DNA from: Actinoallomurus purpureus
GTDB lineage: Bacteria > Actinomycetota > Actinomycetes > Streptosporangiales > Streptosporangiaceae
Direction of reading: 5' to 3'
Assembly (NCBI RefSeq): GCF_024055795.1
Contig: NZ_JAMXMY010000008.1
Coordinates: forward strand, 186,001-250,000
DNA: 64,000 bases
Made by a program: the position numbers and the translations under genes. This document shows positions 1 to 9,455 of the stretch, in pieces. Each line of letters opens with the position of its first letter. Within the stretch, counting starts at the first letter, position 1. Below the pieces are notes generated by a model. The model worked only from the letters and a program-made list of their open reading frames with translations. It made no database searches and was not told the DNA's origin.

Positions 1-1207
1 ACGCGAGCAGTCCGCGCATCTTCACGCCGTAGATCTGCGCGACGCCCTTGTGGAGGCCTAGGCTCGCGACGGACCCGGCATATGCGTGCTTGTAGGGCTC
101 GAGCTGCTTGCCGCGGAGTGAGGCGACCACGTTGTCTCCCAGGGTCTTCGCCTGCCGAACCGCGTGCTGCGCGTTCGGCGCGGTGAAGTTGCCCGGGTTC
201 GCCAGGTCGGGGACGGCAGCGGTGTCACCCGCGGTGAATGCGTCGGCCACACCCTCCACCGTCAACTCGGCGGTCGCCTTGACCCGGCTCTTCTCATCGA
301 TGGGAAGGTCGGTCTGCTTGACGACGGGATTGGGCTTCACGCCGGCCGTCCAAACGAGCGTTCCCGCGTCGAATTCCTCACCGTCGCTGAGCACGATGTG
401 GTGCCCTTCAGCGGATTTCAGGAGCGTCTGCAGCTTGACCGCGATGCCGCGCTGGCGTAGCGCTTCGACCGTCCATCGGCCCATGTCCAAGCCGACTTCC
501 GGCAGGATGTGATCGCTGGCCTCGATGAGATTCCAGCGCATGTCGGACGGCTCGATGTTGGGGTAGTACTCGCAGGCGTCCCGGGCCATGTCCTCCAGCT
601 CGGCCAGCGCCTCGACACCCGCGAAGCCGCCACCGACGAAGACGAATGTCAGCGCACGCTTGCGTTTCTGCTCATCGGCGGTCGAGGCCGCGATGTCGAG
701 CTGCGCGAGTACGTGGTTGCGCAGGTAGATGGCCTCTCCCACCGTCTTGAAACCGATGCCACACTCGGCCAGACCGGGGATCGGCAGAGTCCGAGAGATC
801 GACCCCGGACAGAAGACGAGGACGTCGTAGGACAGCACGCGCGTCTCCGCTGTCCGGCCGGACTGTCCGCCGCCCACTCCCTCCGCGGAGGCGCCTCCCA
901 CCACCTCGACCCACGCCTGGCGATTCGCGTGCTCGATCCGGGTGATGCGGCCATTGAGGATCGTGGCCCGCGGGAGCACGCGCCGCAACGGCACGACGAC
1001 GTGTCGTGGCTCGAGGTTGCCGGCTGCCGCCTCCGGCAGGAACGGCTGATAGGTCATGTACGACTGCGGATCCACGACCGTGATCTGGAGTTCGCCGCGC
1101 TTGAGCTCGCGGCGCAGCTTCTTGTGCAGACGGAGCGCGGTGTACATGCCGACGTAGCCGCCACCGACGATGAGCACGTGCTTTGCCATACGGGTTTCGG
1201 TACCCAT
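1..1207 (-). CDS. ndh: Type II NADH dehydrogenase (NDH-2-like FAD oxidoreductase), 3' end cut by window
   Basis: This is a membrane-associated flavoprotein that would pass electrons from NADH to quinone without pumping protons. My translation gives an N-terminal dinucleotide motif VLIVGGGYVGMY (about residues 11-22) for FAD and a second one, FVFVGGGFAGVEA (about 188-200), for NADH. A late AGDTAAVPDL segment matches the usual flavin-contact AGD motif. About 402 residues are visible and the reading frame runs off the left edge, so the C-terminal membrane-anchoring part is missing here. The ATG at 1207 is preceded by GGGAGG at a good distance; a second in-frame ATG lies at 1189. A Rex-type operator lies just upstream, which fits redox control of respiration. 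Confidence 0.85.
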   Translation of the reverse strand, partial: MGTETRMAKHVLIVGGGYVGMYTALRLHKKLRRELKRGELQITVVDPQSYMTYQPFLPEAAAGNLEPRHVVVPLRRVLPRATILNGRITRIEHANRQAWVEVVGGASAEGVGGGQSGRTAETRVLSYDVLVFCPGSISRTLPIPGLAECGIGFKTVGEAIYLRNHVLAQLDIAASTADEQKRKRALTFVFVGGGFAGVEALAELEDMARDACEYYPNIEPSDMRWNLIEASDHILPEVGLDMGRWTVEALRQRGIAVKLQTLLKSAEGHHIVLSDGEEFDAGTLVWTAGVKPNPVVKQTDLPIDEKSRVKATAELTVEGVADAFTAGDTAAVPDLANPGNFTAPNAQHAVRQAKTLGDNVVASLRGKQLEPYKHAYAGSVASLGLHKGVAQIYGVKMRGLLA

Positions 1208-1234
1208 GGGATCCTCCCGAAACTGGCGGTGAGA

Positions 1235-1252
1235 TTGTGAAAGTTTTCACAA
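1235..1252. promoter_or_regulatory. Rex-type redox operator upstream of ndh
   Basis: The site reads TTGTGAA-AGTT-TTCACAA and lies within a 24-bp inverted repeat at 1232-1255 with perfect 11-bp arms. It matches the actinomycete Rex operator consensus TTGTGAA-N4-TTCACAA at every defined position. Rex is the NADH/NAD+-sensing repressor that controls respiratory genes such as cyd, nuo and ndh in Streptomyces. The site is 28 bp upstream of the ndh start, suited to blocking transcription. No rex gene is in the window. Confidence 0.8.
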
Positions 1253-1255
1253 TCT

Positions 1256-1681
1256 GCGCTTTTACGGTACTCCCCCGTGCCGACTGGCGGCAGGCCCCGT
1301 CTTGTGAATCGCGTCACGTACGAACCAGTCCGCGGGCAGCCGCGTCAAACAGGGAGAAAGAACCGTCCGGAGTGACGGGCGGGGCTACGGGGGCTGTCCA
1401 GTGGAAGCGGGGGCTCCACTGGACACCGCTCCGCTCGTCACCCGCCCGGTCCCTGTGCCGCGCCGCACCGCCGCCCCAGGGCTACCCTCCGACCCGGGCC
1501 GTACTCAGTCCTCGCCGACCGCGATGCCGGCCTGGCCCTCCCTCGATCTGCCGGGGCCGTCCAGCGCGCCCGACGCTCGATCAGCCCGCCGTTCGTCCCT
1601 CGCCACGGCCGTTCCGCACTCGGCGGATCACCCTCGTACGGTCAGGGCCCGCCGACCGCACGGTCGAGCCGGTTCCTGGGC
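1256..1681. other. Intergenic region between ndh promoter and udg
   Basis: This 426-nt stretch has no convincing gene; the open frames across it lack good ribosome sites and recognisable protein content. Its one clear structure is the hairpin at 1395-1425. The ndh promoter presumably occupies the part nearest 1256. Confidence 0.5.
1395..1425 (-). terminator. Hairpin downstream of udg
   Basis: Perfect 11-bp arms (TGTCCAGTGGA at 1395-1405 and its complement at 1415-1425) enclose a 9-nt loop. It lies between the end of udg and the ndh promoter, where a terminator for the ppx-udg transcript is expected. No U-tract follows, as is common in high-GC actinomycetes. Confidence 0.5.
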
Positions 1682-2494
1682 TCAGCCGGGCAGGCCCGCG
1701 TACTCGCGCGCCCTCGTGAACACCGCATCGAGCATGCTCTCTGTCACTCGGCCGGTGAAAGTGTTCTGCTGGCTCGGGTGGTAGCAGCCGAGCAGCAACG
1801 TCGAGCCACCGTCCGGTGCGGTCAGCGCGACTTCGGCTCCATGACCGAACGCCGGACGCGGACTGGGCAGGACGTACCCGGCCTCCTTCAAGGCCGGCCA
1901 CAACGCCTGCCAGCCGTACCCGCCCAGCACGACGATCGTCCGGACCGTACCGGCGACGAACCGCAGTTCCCGCGTTAGCCACGGGAAGCACGCGGAGCGT
2001 TCGGCCGGGGTGGGCTTGTTGGCGGGCGGGGCACAGCGCACCGAGGCGACGACGCGGGCGCCGAGCAGCCGCTGGCCGTCTCCGGCGTGCGTGCTGGTGG
2101 GGAGCACGGCCAGTCCGGTCCGATGCAGTGACGCGAAGAGCCAGTCTCCACTGCGGTCACCGGTGAAGATGCGTCCGGTACGGTTACCGCCGTGCGCCGC
2201 CGGTGCGAGACCGACGATGAGCACTCGCGGTTCGAGGTCGCCCCAGCCCGGTACCGGCCGCCCCCAGTACTCCTCCTCCGCGTACGCCCGGCGGCGTTCG
2301 ACGGCGACCTGTTCGCGCCACGCGACGAGGCGGGGGCAGGCACGGCAGACCGACTGCCGGGCGACGAGTTCACCGAGTTTCGGGGCGGTGGCCGCGAGGA
2401 CGCGCACGTCTTCGGGAGTCCGCGCGACGGGCGTGTCCGGGGTCGCGGGGTCTTCCGGGTGGCCGGCCCCCGGGGGGACGAACGGGGCGTTCAT
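1682..2494 (-). CDS. Uracil-DNA glycosylase, family 5 (UDGb-like, Fe-S)
   Basis: The protein removes uracil, and in this family also other deaminated bases, from DNA as the first step of base-excision repair. Cys50 and Cys53 (SVCRACPRL) together with two later cysteines (RCAPP, SACFPW) fit the iron-sulfur cluster of thermophile-type UDGs. The active-site segment [14 protein letters not shown] (about 95-108) and the C-terminal [12 protein letters not shown] match family 5, where an Ala/His pattern replaces the usual catalytic residues. It is about 270 aa. I place the start at ATG 2494, 4 nt after the ppx stop codon; an upstream frame extension would overlap ppx. It is probably co-transcribed with ppx. 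Confidence 0.85.
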   Translation of the reverse strand: MNAPFVPPGAGHPEDPATPDTPVARTPEDVRVLAATAPKLGELVARQSVCRACPRLVAWREQVAVERRRAYAEEEYWGRPVPGWGDLEPRVLIVGLAPAAHGGNRTGRIFTGDRSGDWLFASLHRTGLAVLPTSTHAGDGQRLLGARVVASVRCAPPANKPTPAERSACFPWLTRELRFVAGTVRTIVVLGGYGWQALWPALKEAGYVLPSPRPAFGHGAEVALTAPDGGSTLLLGCYHPSQQNTFTGRVTESMLDAVFTRAREYAGLPG

Positions 2495-2498
2495 GCCG

Positions 2499-3566
2499 TC
2501 AGACCAGTGACCACGCGATGCCGTCGAGGATGTCCCGCTCACTCACGATGAGGTCGGCGAAGGCGTACTCCCGCATGATGCGGTCGAGGATGAGCGCCCC
2601 GGCGCCGATGACATCGACCCGTCCGGGGTGCATCACGCCGATCGAGCTGCGCTCGTCGTGCGTCGAGCGCAGCAGCGTCCGCGTCACGTCGTGTACCTGC
2701 CGTGCCTTGATCCGCGAGAGGTGAATGCTCTCCGGGTCGTAGGCCGACAGGCCCAGGGCGATGCCCGCCACGGTGGTCACCGAGCCGGCCAGCCCGACGA
2801 GGGTCCGCGCCTCGGAGACGGGAACGGCCGGGAGACCCTCGGCCGGGCGTGCCGGCGTGTCCTCGGCCGCACCGTGGACGATCGCCGCGGGATCGGCGCC
2901 CACCGGGCCGCGTCCGGGAGGTCCCGCGAGGCCCGCCGCCTGCGGTGCGGCCTCACCGTCACGCACACTGGCGAGCGCCGCGTCGATGTCCGCGACCGCG
3001 GCGGCCACCTGCTCCGGTGAGGGCGGGTCGGAGCGCAGGTGACGCTCGGTCAGCCGGACGCAGCCGATGTCGACCGAACGCGCCGCTTCGACCTCGGTGG
3101 TACCGAAGACGAACTCGGTGGAGCCGCCACCGATGTCGACGACGAGGTACGGACGCATGGGCCGTAGTGCCGCCAGGTCCTTCGTCGCGCCGATGAACGA
3201 AAGGCGGGCTTCTTCGTCGCCCGAGATCACTTCGGGCTCCACTCCGAAGATGTCGATGACGCCCCGAACGAAGTCATCACGGTTGGTCGCGTCGCGGGTG
3301 GCACTCGTGGCCACCACCCTCGTCTTGATCGGGCTGCCGGTGACGTCGTGCGCGGCGATCAGCTTCGCGTAGCCGCGCATGGCGGCGAACGTACGGTCGA
3401 GTGCCTCGGGAGCCAGGCGACCGGTCTCGTCGACGCCCTGCCCGAGACGCACGATCTCCATCCGGCGTTCGAGATCGGTCAACCGGCCGTCGACGATGTC
3501 GGCGATGAGCAGACGAACCGAGTTCGTACCGCAGTCGACCGCCGCGACACGCGTCGCTGTACTCAC
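2499..3566 (-). CDS. ppx: Ppx/GppA family exopolyphosphatase
   Basis: It hydrolyses polyphosphate from chain ends and/or pppGpp in the cytoplasm. The ASKHA-fold phosphate-binding motifs are visible: [18 protein letters not shown] near the N-terminus, [14 protein letters not shown] around residue 90, and [14 protein letters not shown] around 145. A second glycine motif, [17 protein letters not shown], lies in the C-terminal half. Between them, at about residues 200-255, is a Gly/Pro/Ala-rich insert that looks like a flexible linker and is probably lineage-specific. The GTG start at 3566 has GGGAGG 10 nt upstream. It is followed immediately by udg on the same strand. Confidence 0.9.
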   Translation of the reverse strand: MSTATRVAAVDCGTNSVRLLIADIVDGRLTDLERRMEIVRLGQGVDETGRLAPEALDRTFAAMRGYAKLIAAHDVTGSPIKTRVVATSATRDATNRDDFVRGVIDIFGVEPEVISGDEEARLSFIGATKDLAALRPMRPYLVVDIGGGSTEFVFGTTEVEAARSVDIGCVRLTERHLRSDPPSPEQVAAAVADIDAALASVRDGEAAPQAAGLAGPPGRGPVGADPAAIVHGAAEDTPARPAEGLPAVPVSEARTLVGLAGSVTTVAGIALGLSAYDPESIHLSRIKARQVHDVTRTLLRSTHDERSSIGVMHPGRVDVIGAGALILDRIMREYAFADLIVSERDILDGIAWSLV

Positions 3567-3687
3567 GATTCGTTCGCCTCCCGGCGCACCTCGTCGGCGC
3601 GGTGTTCCCGCGCCCCTCCACCTCCGACCGCGCCCAAGGGGCCCGGCTCACGCATGCCGCACATTCCGGCCACCGACTCAACGATGA

Positions 3688-4245
3688 TCATGACAGGTCC
3701 TGACGGCCGCTGTCACCGATTACCGACGACTGTTCGACTTCGGGAACACACGCCGTCGCACACGCGCCGGCGCGCCACCAGTCCGCCAGCCGGGCCAAGG
3801 CCTCCCGGCCGAAGGGGTTGGCCCCCGGCACCGCGAGTTCGTGAGCGACCAGCGCGTGCAGGCACTTGACCCGAGTCGGCATGCCACCCGCGCTCTGCAT
3901 ATCCTCGGGCAGCCGTTCAAGGCCCTCTTCTTCTGCGGCGGCGTCGCGCCGGTCCAGGTAGTCCCGGTGCGCGGCCTCGTACGCTGCGGCCAACTGTGGA
4001 TCGGTGGCCAGCCGGGCGGTCATCTCGCGCATCACCCCACTCGCCTCCAGTGTGCCGATCGCCGCCGCCGCCTTGGGGCAGGTCAGGTAGAACAACGTCG
4101 GAAACGGCGTGCCGTCGGGCAGCCGGGGTGCCGTCTCCACGACGTCGGGGAGCCCGCAGGGGCAGCGATGGGCGACCCCGCGCAGTCCACGCGGCTCACG
4201 ACCCAGTTGTGCGGCCACCGCCGCGACGTCGCGTTCCTCGATCAC
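3688..4245 (-). CDS. DUF501 family protein
   Basis: This is a conserved actinobacterial protein of unknown function, always found near eno, ftsB and ppx. The diagnostic core is present: LGREPRGLRGVAHRCPCGLP, then a TPFPTLFYLTCPKAAAAIGT segment, and a C-terminal GGMPTRVKCLHALVAHELA stretch. Conserved cysteines (RCPCG, TCP, KCLH) could bind a metal, but that is only a guess. The GTG at 4245 is chosen because GGAGGG lies 8 nt upstream and the result, about 185 aa, matches the usual family length. The open frame extends far upstream, but that part is a shadow of ftsB. Confidence 0.8.
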   Translation of the reverse strand: MIEERDVAAVAAQLGREPRGLRGVAHRCPCGLPDVVETAPRLPDGTPFPTLFYLTCPKAAAAIGTLEASGVMREMTARLATDPQLAAAYEAAHRDYLDRRDAAAEEEGLERLPEDMQSAGGMPTRVKCLHALVAHELAVPGANPFGREALARLADWWRAGACATACVPEVEQSSVIGDSGRQDLS

Positions 4246-4348
4246 CGGTAAGCCCTCCGGAGTCACCGGCAGACCCGCCTGCCGACCTGTGTCCGCATCA
4301 CCGAATCCGATCGCGGATACGCGCCGAATCCGGATGCCGGCTGAAAGG

Positions 4349-4429
4349 GTATGCGGTCGACAAGGACGATTCGCCGGGCCCACCGTATGCGGTCGACCAG
4401 GCCCATCCGCCAGGCCACCGTATGCGGTC
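4349..4429. repeat. Three spaced direct repeats with ~35-bp period
   Basis: The word GTATGCGGTC occurs at 4349, 4385 and 4420. Longer similarity (CCACCGTATGCGGTCGACCA-like) surrounds it, and the spacing is 36 and 35 bp. The array fills most of the gap between the DUF501 gene and ftsB and reaches the ftsB stop codon. It is too short and its spacers too similar to be a CRISPR array. Confidence 0.6.
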
Positions 4430-4850
4430 AACGACGACGGTTGGCCGCGTCCACCGACCGCCACAGCGTGACATACCAGGGCGGAGTCGGCGGTCGGCGC
4501 TGGTGGGCGGCGTCCTGGCCTCCGCTCTGCCCTTCGCCCAGCACCACATAGCACTTCGCGCCCGGATCGCACATGTGCAGCCGACGGCGTGCCTCGCGTT
4601 TGATGTAGGACTCGTCGCCGAGCCGCTGCTTCTGCTGGGACAGCTGCTCGACCTGAGCCTGCGCCACTCGCTGCTGCACGCGTAGCTGGGCGATCTCCCG
4701 ACGCTGGGCGATGTACTCCCGGACGGGGTAGGCGAGGCTCAGGGCGATGGCGCATGCGACGACCGCCAGGATCGCGGCGCGGCTCGTCAGATGAGCCCGC
4801 CGCATCTCCTTGGCGTTCCGCTCAGGCGGTCGCCGCTTCTCCTCGGCCAT
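4428..4850 (-). CDS. ftsB: FtsB/DivIC-family septum formation initiator
   Basis: A bitopic cell-division protein that links FtsL/FtsQ-type partners at the septum. The 140-aa product has a short basic cytoplasmic N-terminus and one membrane helix (about residues 24-43, AAILAVVACAIALSLAY). A coiled coil follows (REIAQLRVQQRVAQAQVEQL, about 51-70). The conserved extracytoplasmic DESYIKREARRRLHM then precedes a CDPGAKCYVVLG segment. The Pro/Arg-rich tail after about residue 108 is variable. It starts 12 nt downstream of the enolase stop codon and so is probably co-transcribed with eno, the usual actinobacterial arrangement. Confidence 0.88.
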   Translation of the reverse strand: MAEEKRRPPERNAKEMRRAHLTSRAAILAVVACAIALSLAYPVREYIAQRREIAQLRVQQRVAQAQVEQLSQQKQRLGDESYIKREARRRLHMCDPGAKCYVVLGEGQSGGQDAAHQRRPPTPPWYVTLWRSVDAANRRR

Positions 4851-4862
4851 CGGAGCGTTGTC

Positions 4863-6514
<1,652 letters not shown>

Positions 6515-7552
6515 ATGCAACCGCGGTTCGCTGCCTTCGGCCTTGCCATCCTCGCCGGCACCGGGCTGCTCACCGCGTGTGGCAGCGACAAGGGCAACGC
6601 ATCCTCAAGCGACGACACCGTCGTCAGACTCGGCTTCTTCCCGAACATCACGCACGCCACGGCGCTCGTCGGCGTGCAAAAAGGGATCTTCGCCAAGCAC
6701 CTCGGCAAGGCACCGAAGACACTCACCTTCAACGCCGGTCCGGCCGCCACCGAGGCGGTCTTCTCCGGGGCGGTGGACGCGACGTACGTCGGACCCAACC
6801 CGGCGATCAACGCCTTCGTGAAATCACACGGCCAGGCCATAAAGATCATTTCCGGAGCGGCCAGCGGCGGTGCCGCCCTGATCGTCAAGCCGTCCATCAA
6901 GTCCGCCGCCGATCTGCGCGGCAAGAAGATCGCAACGCCGCAGCTCGGCAACACCCAGGACGTGGCCCTGCGCTACTGGCTCAAACAGCAGGGCCTCAAG
7001 ACGGACAAGGCCGGCGGCGGCGACGTCCATGTCGTCCCCCAGGACAACTCCCAGACTCTGCAGGCGTTCGCTCAGGGCCAGATCGACGGCGCGTGGGTGC
7101 CGGAGCCGTACGCCTCCCGGCTCGTCCTGGAGAGCAAGGGCAAGAAGCTGGTCGACGAGGCGTCGCTGTGGCCCGGCGGCAAGTTCGTGATCACCAACCT
7201 GATCGTTCGTACCGAGTTCCTGAAGAAGCACCCCGCCCTGGTGAAGAAGCTGCTCGAGGCACAGGTCGAGGCGACCGACTACATCAACTCCGACAAGGCC
7301 GGCGCGGAGCAGGCCGCCAACACCGAACTGGGCTCCCTGACCGGCAAGCCGCTCAAGCAGGCCGCCCTGGACGCGACGTTCAAGAATGTGACCTTCACCA
7401 GCGACCCCATCGCATCGTCGCTGAAGGCCAGCGCCCAGCACGCCGAGGCGGTCGGGCTCCTCGATCATGTCGATCTGAAGGGCATCTACGATCTCGGCCC
7501 GCTGAACGAGGTTCTGAAGGCCAAGGGCCGACCGGCGGTGAGCGAATCCTGA
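6515..7552 (+). CDS. ssuA: SsuA/TauA-type ABC transporter substrate-binding lipoprotein
   Basis: This is the extracytoplasmic receptor of a sulfonate/nitrate/taurine-type importer. The N-terminal signal ends in a lipobox, LLTACGS, so the mature protein is anchored at Cys through lipid. The body shows the family pattern LGFFPNITHATALVGVQKGI, then VDATYVGPNPAINAFVKS and GKKIATPQLGNTQDVALRYW. I choose ATG 6515 because GGGAG lies 5 nt upstream; a GTG 12 nt earlier is less likely. It is followed by ATPase and permease genes on the same strand. Alkanesulfonate or taurine is the likely ligand class, but the exact substrate cannot be read from sequence. Confidence 0.85.
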   Translation: MQPRFAAFGLAILAGTGLLTACGSDKGNASSSDDTVVRLGFFPNITHATALVGVQKGIFAKHLGKAPKTLTFNAGPAATEAVFSGAVDATYVGPNPAINAFVKSHGQAIKIISGAASGGAALIVKPSIKSAADLRGKKIATPQLGNTQDVALRYWLKQQGLKTDKAGGGDVHVVPQDNSQTLQAFAQGQIDGAWVPEPYASRLVLESKGKKLVDEASLWPGGKFVITNLIVRTEFLKKHPALVKKLLEAQVEATDYINSDKAGAEQAANTELGSLTGKPLKQAALDATFKNVTFTSDPIASSLKASAQHAEAVGLLDHVDLKGIYDLGPLNEVLKAKGRPAVSES

Positions 7553-7578
7553 CGGCACGCTCGTCTGAGGGAGAAGAC

Positions 7579-8358
7579 ATGGCTGTGACGACAAGGGATC
7601 CACAGCGTACGACCGCTCCTTCGGTGCGGATCGACGGTGTATCGAAGGCGTACGGCACCGGCGACGGCGCACTCCTGGCGCTCGACAAGGTGTCGCTGTC
7701 GGTGGCTCCGAAGGAGTTCGTCTGCATCCTGGGCGCGTCGGGGTGCGGTAAGAGCACGCTGCTGTCGGTGGTCGCCGGGCTGGATCGGCCGACGCTGGGC
7801 ACGGTCGACGTCGGCGGTGCGCGGGTGGGCCTGATGTTCCAGGAGCCCGCCCTGTTCCCCTGGCTGACCGCCGCCGGCAACGTCGAGCTGGCCCTGCGCA
7901 CACGGGGCGTGCCGAAGGCCGAACGCCGTCGGCGCGCGGCCGAACTGCTGGAGGCCGTGCACCTCGGGGACTTCGGCCGGAAACGGCCGCACGAGCTGTC
8001 CGGTGGCATGCGCCAGAGGGTGGCCATCGCCCGGGCGCTCGCCCAGGACAGTGACGTGCTTCTGATGGACGAGCCGTTCGGCGCGCTCGACGCGATGACG
8101 CGTGACCTGCTCCACGACGAGCTCGAACGCATCTGCTCCGAGCGCGCCCTGACCGTGCTGTTCGTGACGCACAACGTGCGCGAGGCGGTGCGTCTCGGCG
8201 ATCGGGTCGTCCTGCTGTCCAGCCGTCCCGGCCGGGTCGTCGAGGAGTTCCCCGTGCTGCTGGACCGCCCGCGGCGAATCGATTCCGGGGACGTCGCGAC
8301 GCTGGCCGGACAGATCACCGATCGGCTCCGTGAGGAGGTCGGCCGTCATGGATCGTGA
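7579..8358 (+). CDS. ssuB: SsuB/TauB-type ABC transporter ATPase
   Basis: The ATPase energises sulfonate-type import at the cytoplasmic face. Walker A is GASGCGKST (about residues 51-59), the Q-loop lies in LMFQEPALFPWLT, the signature is LSGGMRQRVAIARAL, Walker B is VLLMDEPFGALDAM and the switch histidine is in VLFVTHNV. Length (259 aa) is typical. ATG 7579 follows AGGGAGAAGAC. A much longer frame reading through from about 6202 is a false extension, because it runs through ssuA in another frame. The 3' end overlaps ssuC by 11 bp, which indicates translational coupling. Confidence 0.92.
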   Translation: MAVTTRDPQRTTAPSVRIDGVSKAYGTGDGALLALDKVSLSVAPKEFVCILGASGCGKSTLLSVVAGLDRPTLGTVDVGGARVGLMFQEPALFPWLTAAGNVELALRTRGVPKAERRRRAAELLEAVHLGDFGRKRPHELSGGMRQRVAIARALAQDSDVLLMDEPFGALDAMTRDLLHDELERICSERALTVLFVTHNVREAVRLGDRVVLLSSRPGRVVEEFPVLLDRPRRIDSGDVATLAGQITDRLREEVGRHGS

Positions 8359-9259
8359 CATCGCCAACATCGTCGGATCGGTGGTGCCGGGTTCACCGCC
8401 CTCGGCCGTGACGAACGTGCTCGACCGTCAGATCGCGGGCCTGGACGCGCTGGAGATGGCGGCGCGCTCCCGGCCGGGCCCTCTGCGGCGGATATGGGCA
8501 TCGGCGTGGCCGGTGCTCGCCGCGATCGCCATCGCGATCGGCGTCTGGGAGATCGTCGTGCTCAGCGGTTGGAAACCGACGTACGTCCTCCCGGGCCCGG
8601 CGCAGGTCTTCCCGCAGCTGGGCAAGGATCTGAGCGAGCCGGCCTTCTGGTCGGGGCTGGGCCTGACGATGCGCCGGGCCGTGATCGGCTTCGCGCTCGC
8701 GATCGTCGTCGGGGCGGCGATCGGCGCCGTGGTGTCGCGGGTGCGGTTCCTGCGGGTGGCGTTCGGATCGCTGATCACGGGGTTGCAGACGATGCCCTCG
8801 ATCGCCTGGTTCCCGCTCGCCATCCTGCTCTTCCAGCTCAGCGAGAGCGCGATCATGTTCGTCATCGTGCTGGGCGCGGCGCCGTCGATCGCCAACGGGC
8901 TGATCGCCGGCGTCGACTACACCCCGCCGATCCTGCTGCGCGCGGGGAAGATCCTCGGGCTGCGCGGTTTCGCGCTGTACCGGCACCTGATCCTGCCCGC
9001 GTCGCTTCCGGCGTTCGTGACGGGACTCAAGCAGGGCTGGGCGTTCGCCTGGCGCAGCCTGATGGCGGGCGAGCTCCTTGTGATCATCGGCCACCACAGT
9101 TCGCTCGGCGTCCGCCTGGAGTACGCCCGGGAGAACATCGACGCCCCCGACATGATCGCAATCATGATCGTGATCCTGGTGATCGGGATCGTGATCGACC
9201 GGCTCTTCTCCGCCGCCGACCGCGCCCTGCGCGCCCGGCGCGGCCTTGACCCATCCTGA
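8348..9259 (+). CDS. ssuC: SsuC/TauC-type ABC transporter permease
   Basis: The integral-membrane subunit of the importer. After a polar N-terminus of about 50 residues there are about six hydrophobic segments, starting with AWPVLAAIAIAIGVWEIVVL. The cytoplasmic coupling region with the BPD_transp_1 (EAA-type) pattern lies around RAGKILGLRGFALYRHLILP. GAGGAGG precedes ATG 8348, which overlaps the end of ssuB. The Ala/Ser-rich N-terminal extension is longer than in enteric SsuC. Confidence 0.9.
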   Translation: MDRDIANIVGSVVPGSPPSAVTNVLDRQIAGLDALEMAARSRPGPLRRIWASAWPVLAAIAIAIGVWEIVVLSGWKPTYVLPGPAQVFPQLGKDLSEPAFWSGLGLTMRRAVIGFALAIVVGAAIGAVVSRVRFLRVAFGSLITGLQTMPSIAWFPLAILLFQLSESAIMFVIVLGAAPSIANGLIAGVDYTPPILLRAGKILGLRGFALYRHLILPASLPAFVTGLKQGWAFAWRSLMAGELLVIIGHHSSLGVRLEYARENIDAPDMIAIMIVILVIGIVIDRLFSAADRALRARRGLDPS

Positions 9260-9455
9260 ACCGTCCGAGTCCCGAGTCCGCACCCGTACCGAGCCGTCGG
9301 CGCGCGCAAGCAGAGGAAACGCCATAAACGACTGAACCGGCACCCGGCCTGTACCGGCCAAGTACCGGCAATGCACCGATCACTTATTCCGTAGCGGCCG
9401 TATTCGTGACATCGTCCACGCCGTAACCTCGAAGTTGATCAGAGGAGGCACGCCC

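Noticed and set aside
4349-4429. Possible minimal CRISPR array
   Set aside because: There are only three short repeats, the spacers resemble each other, and no cas genes are in the window.
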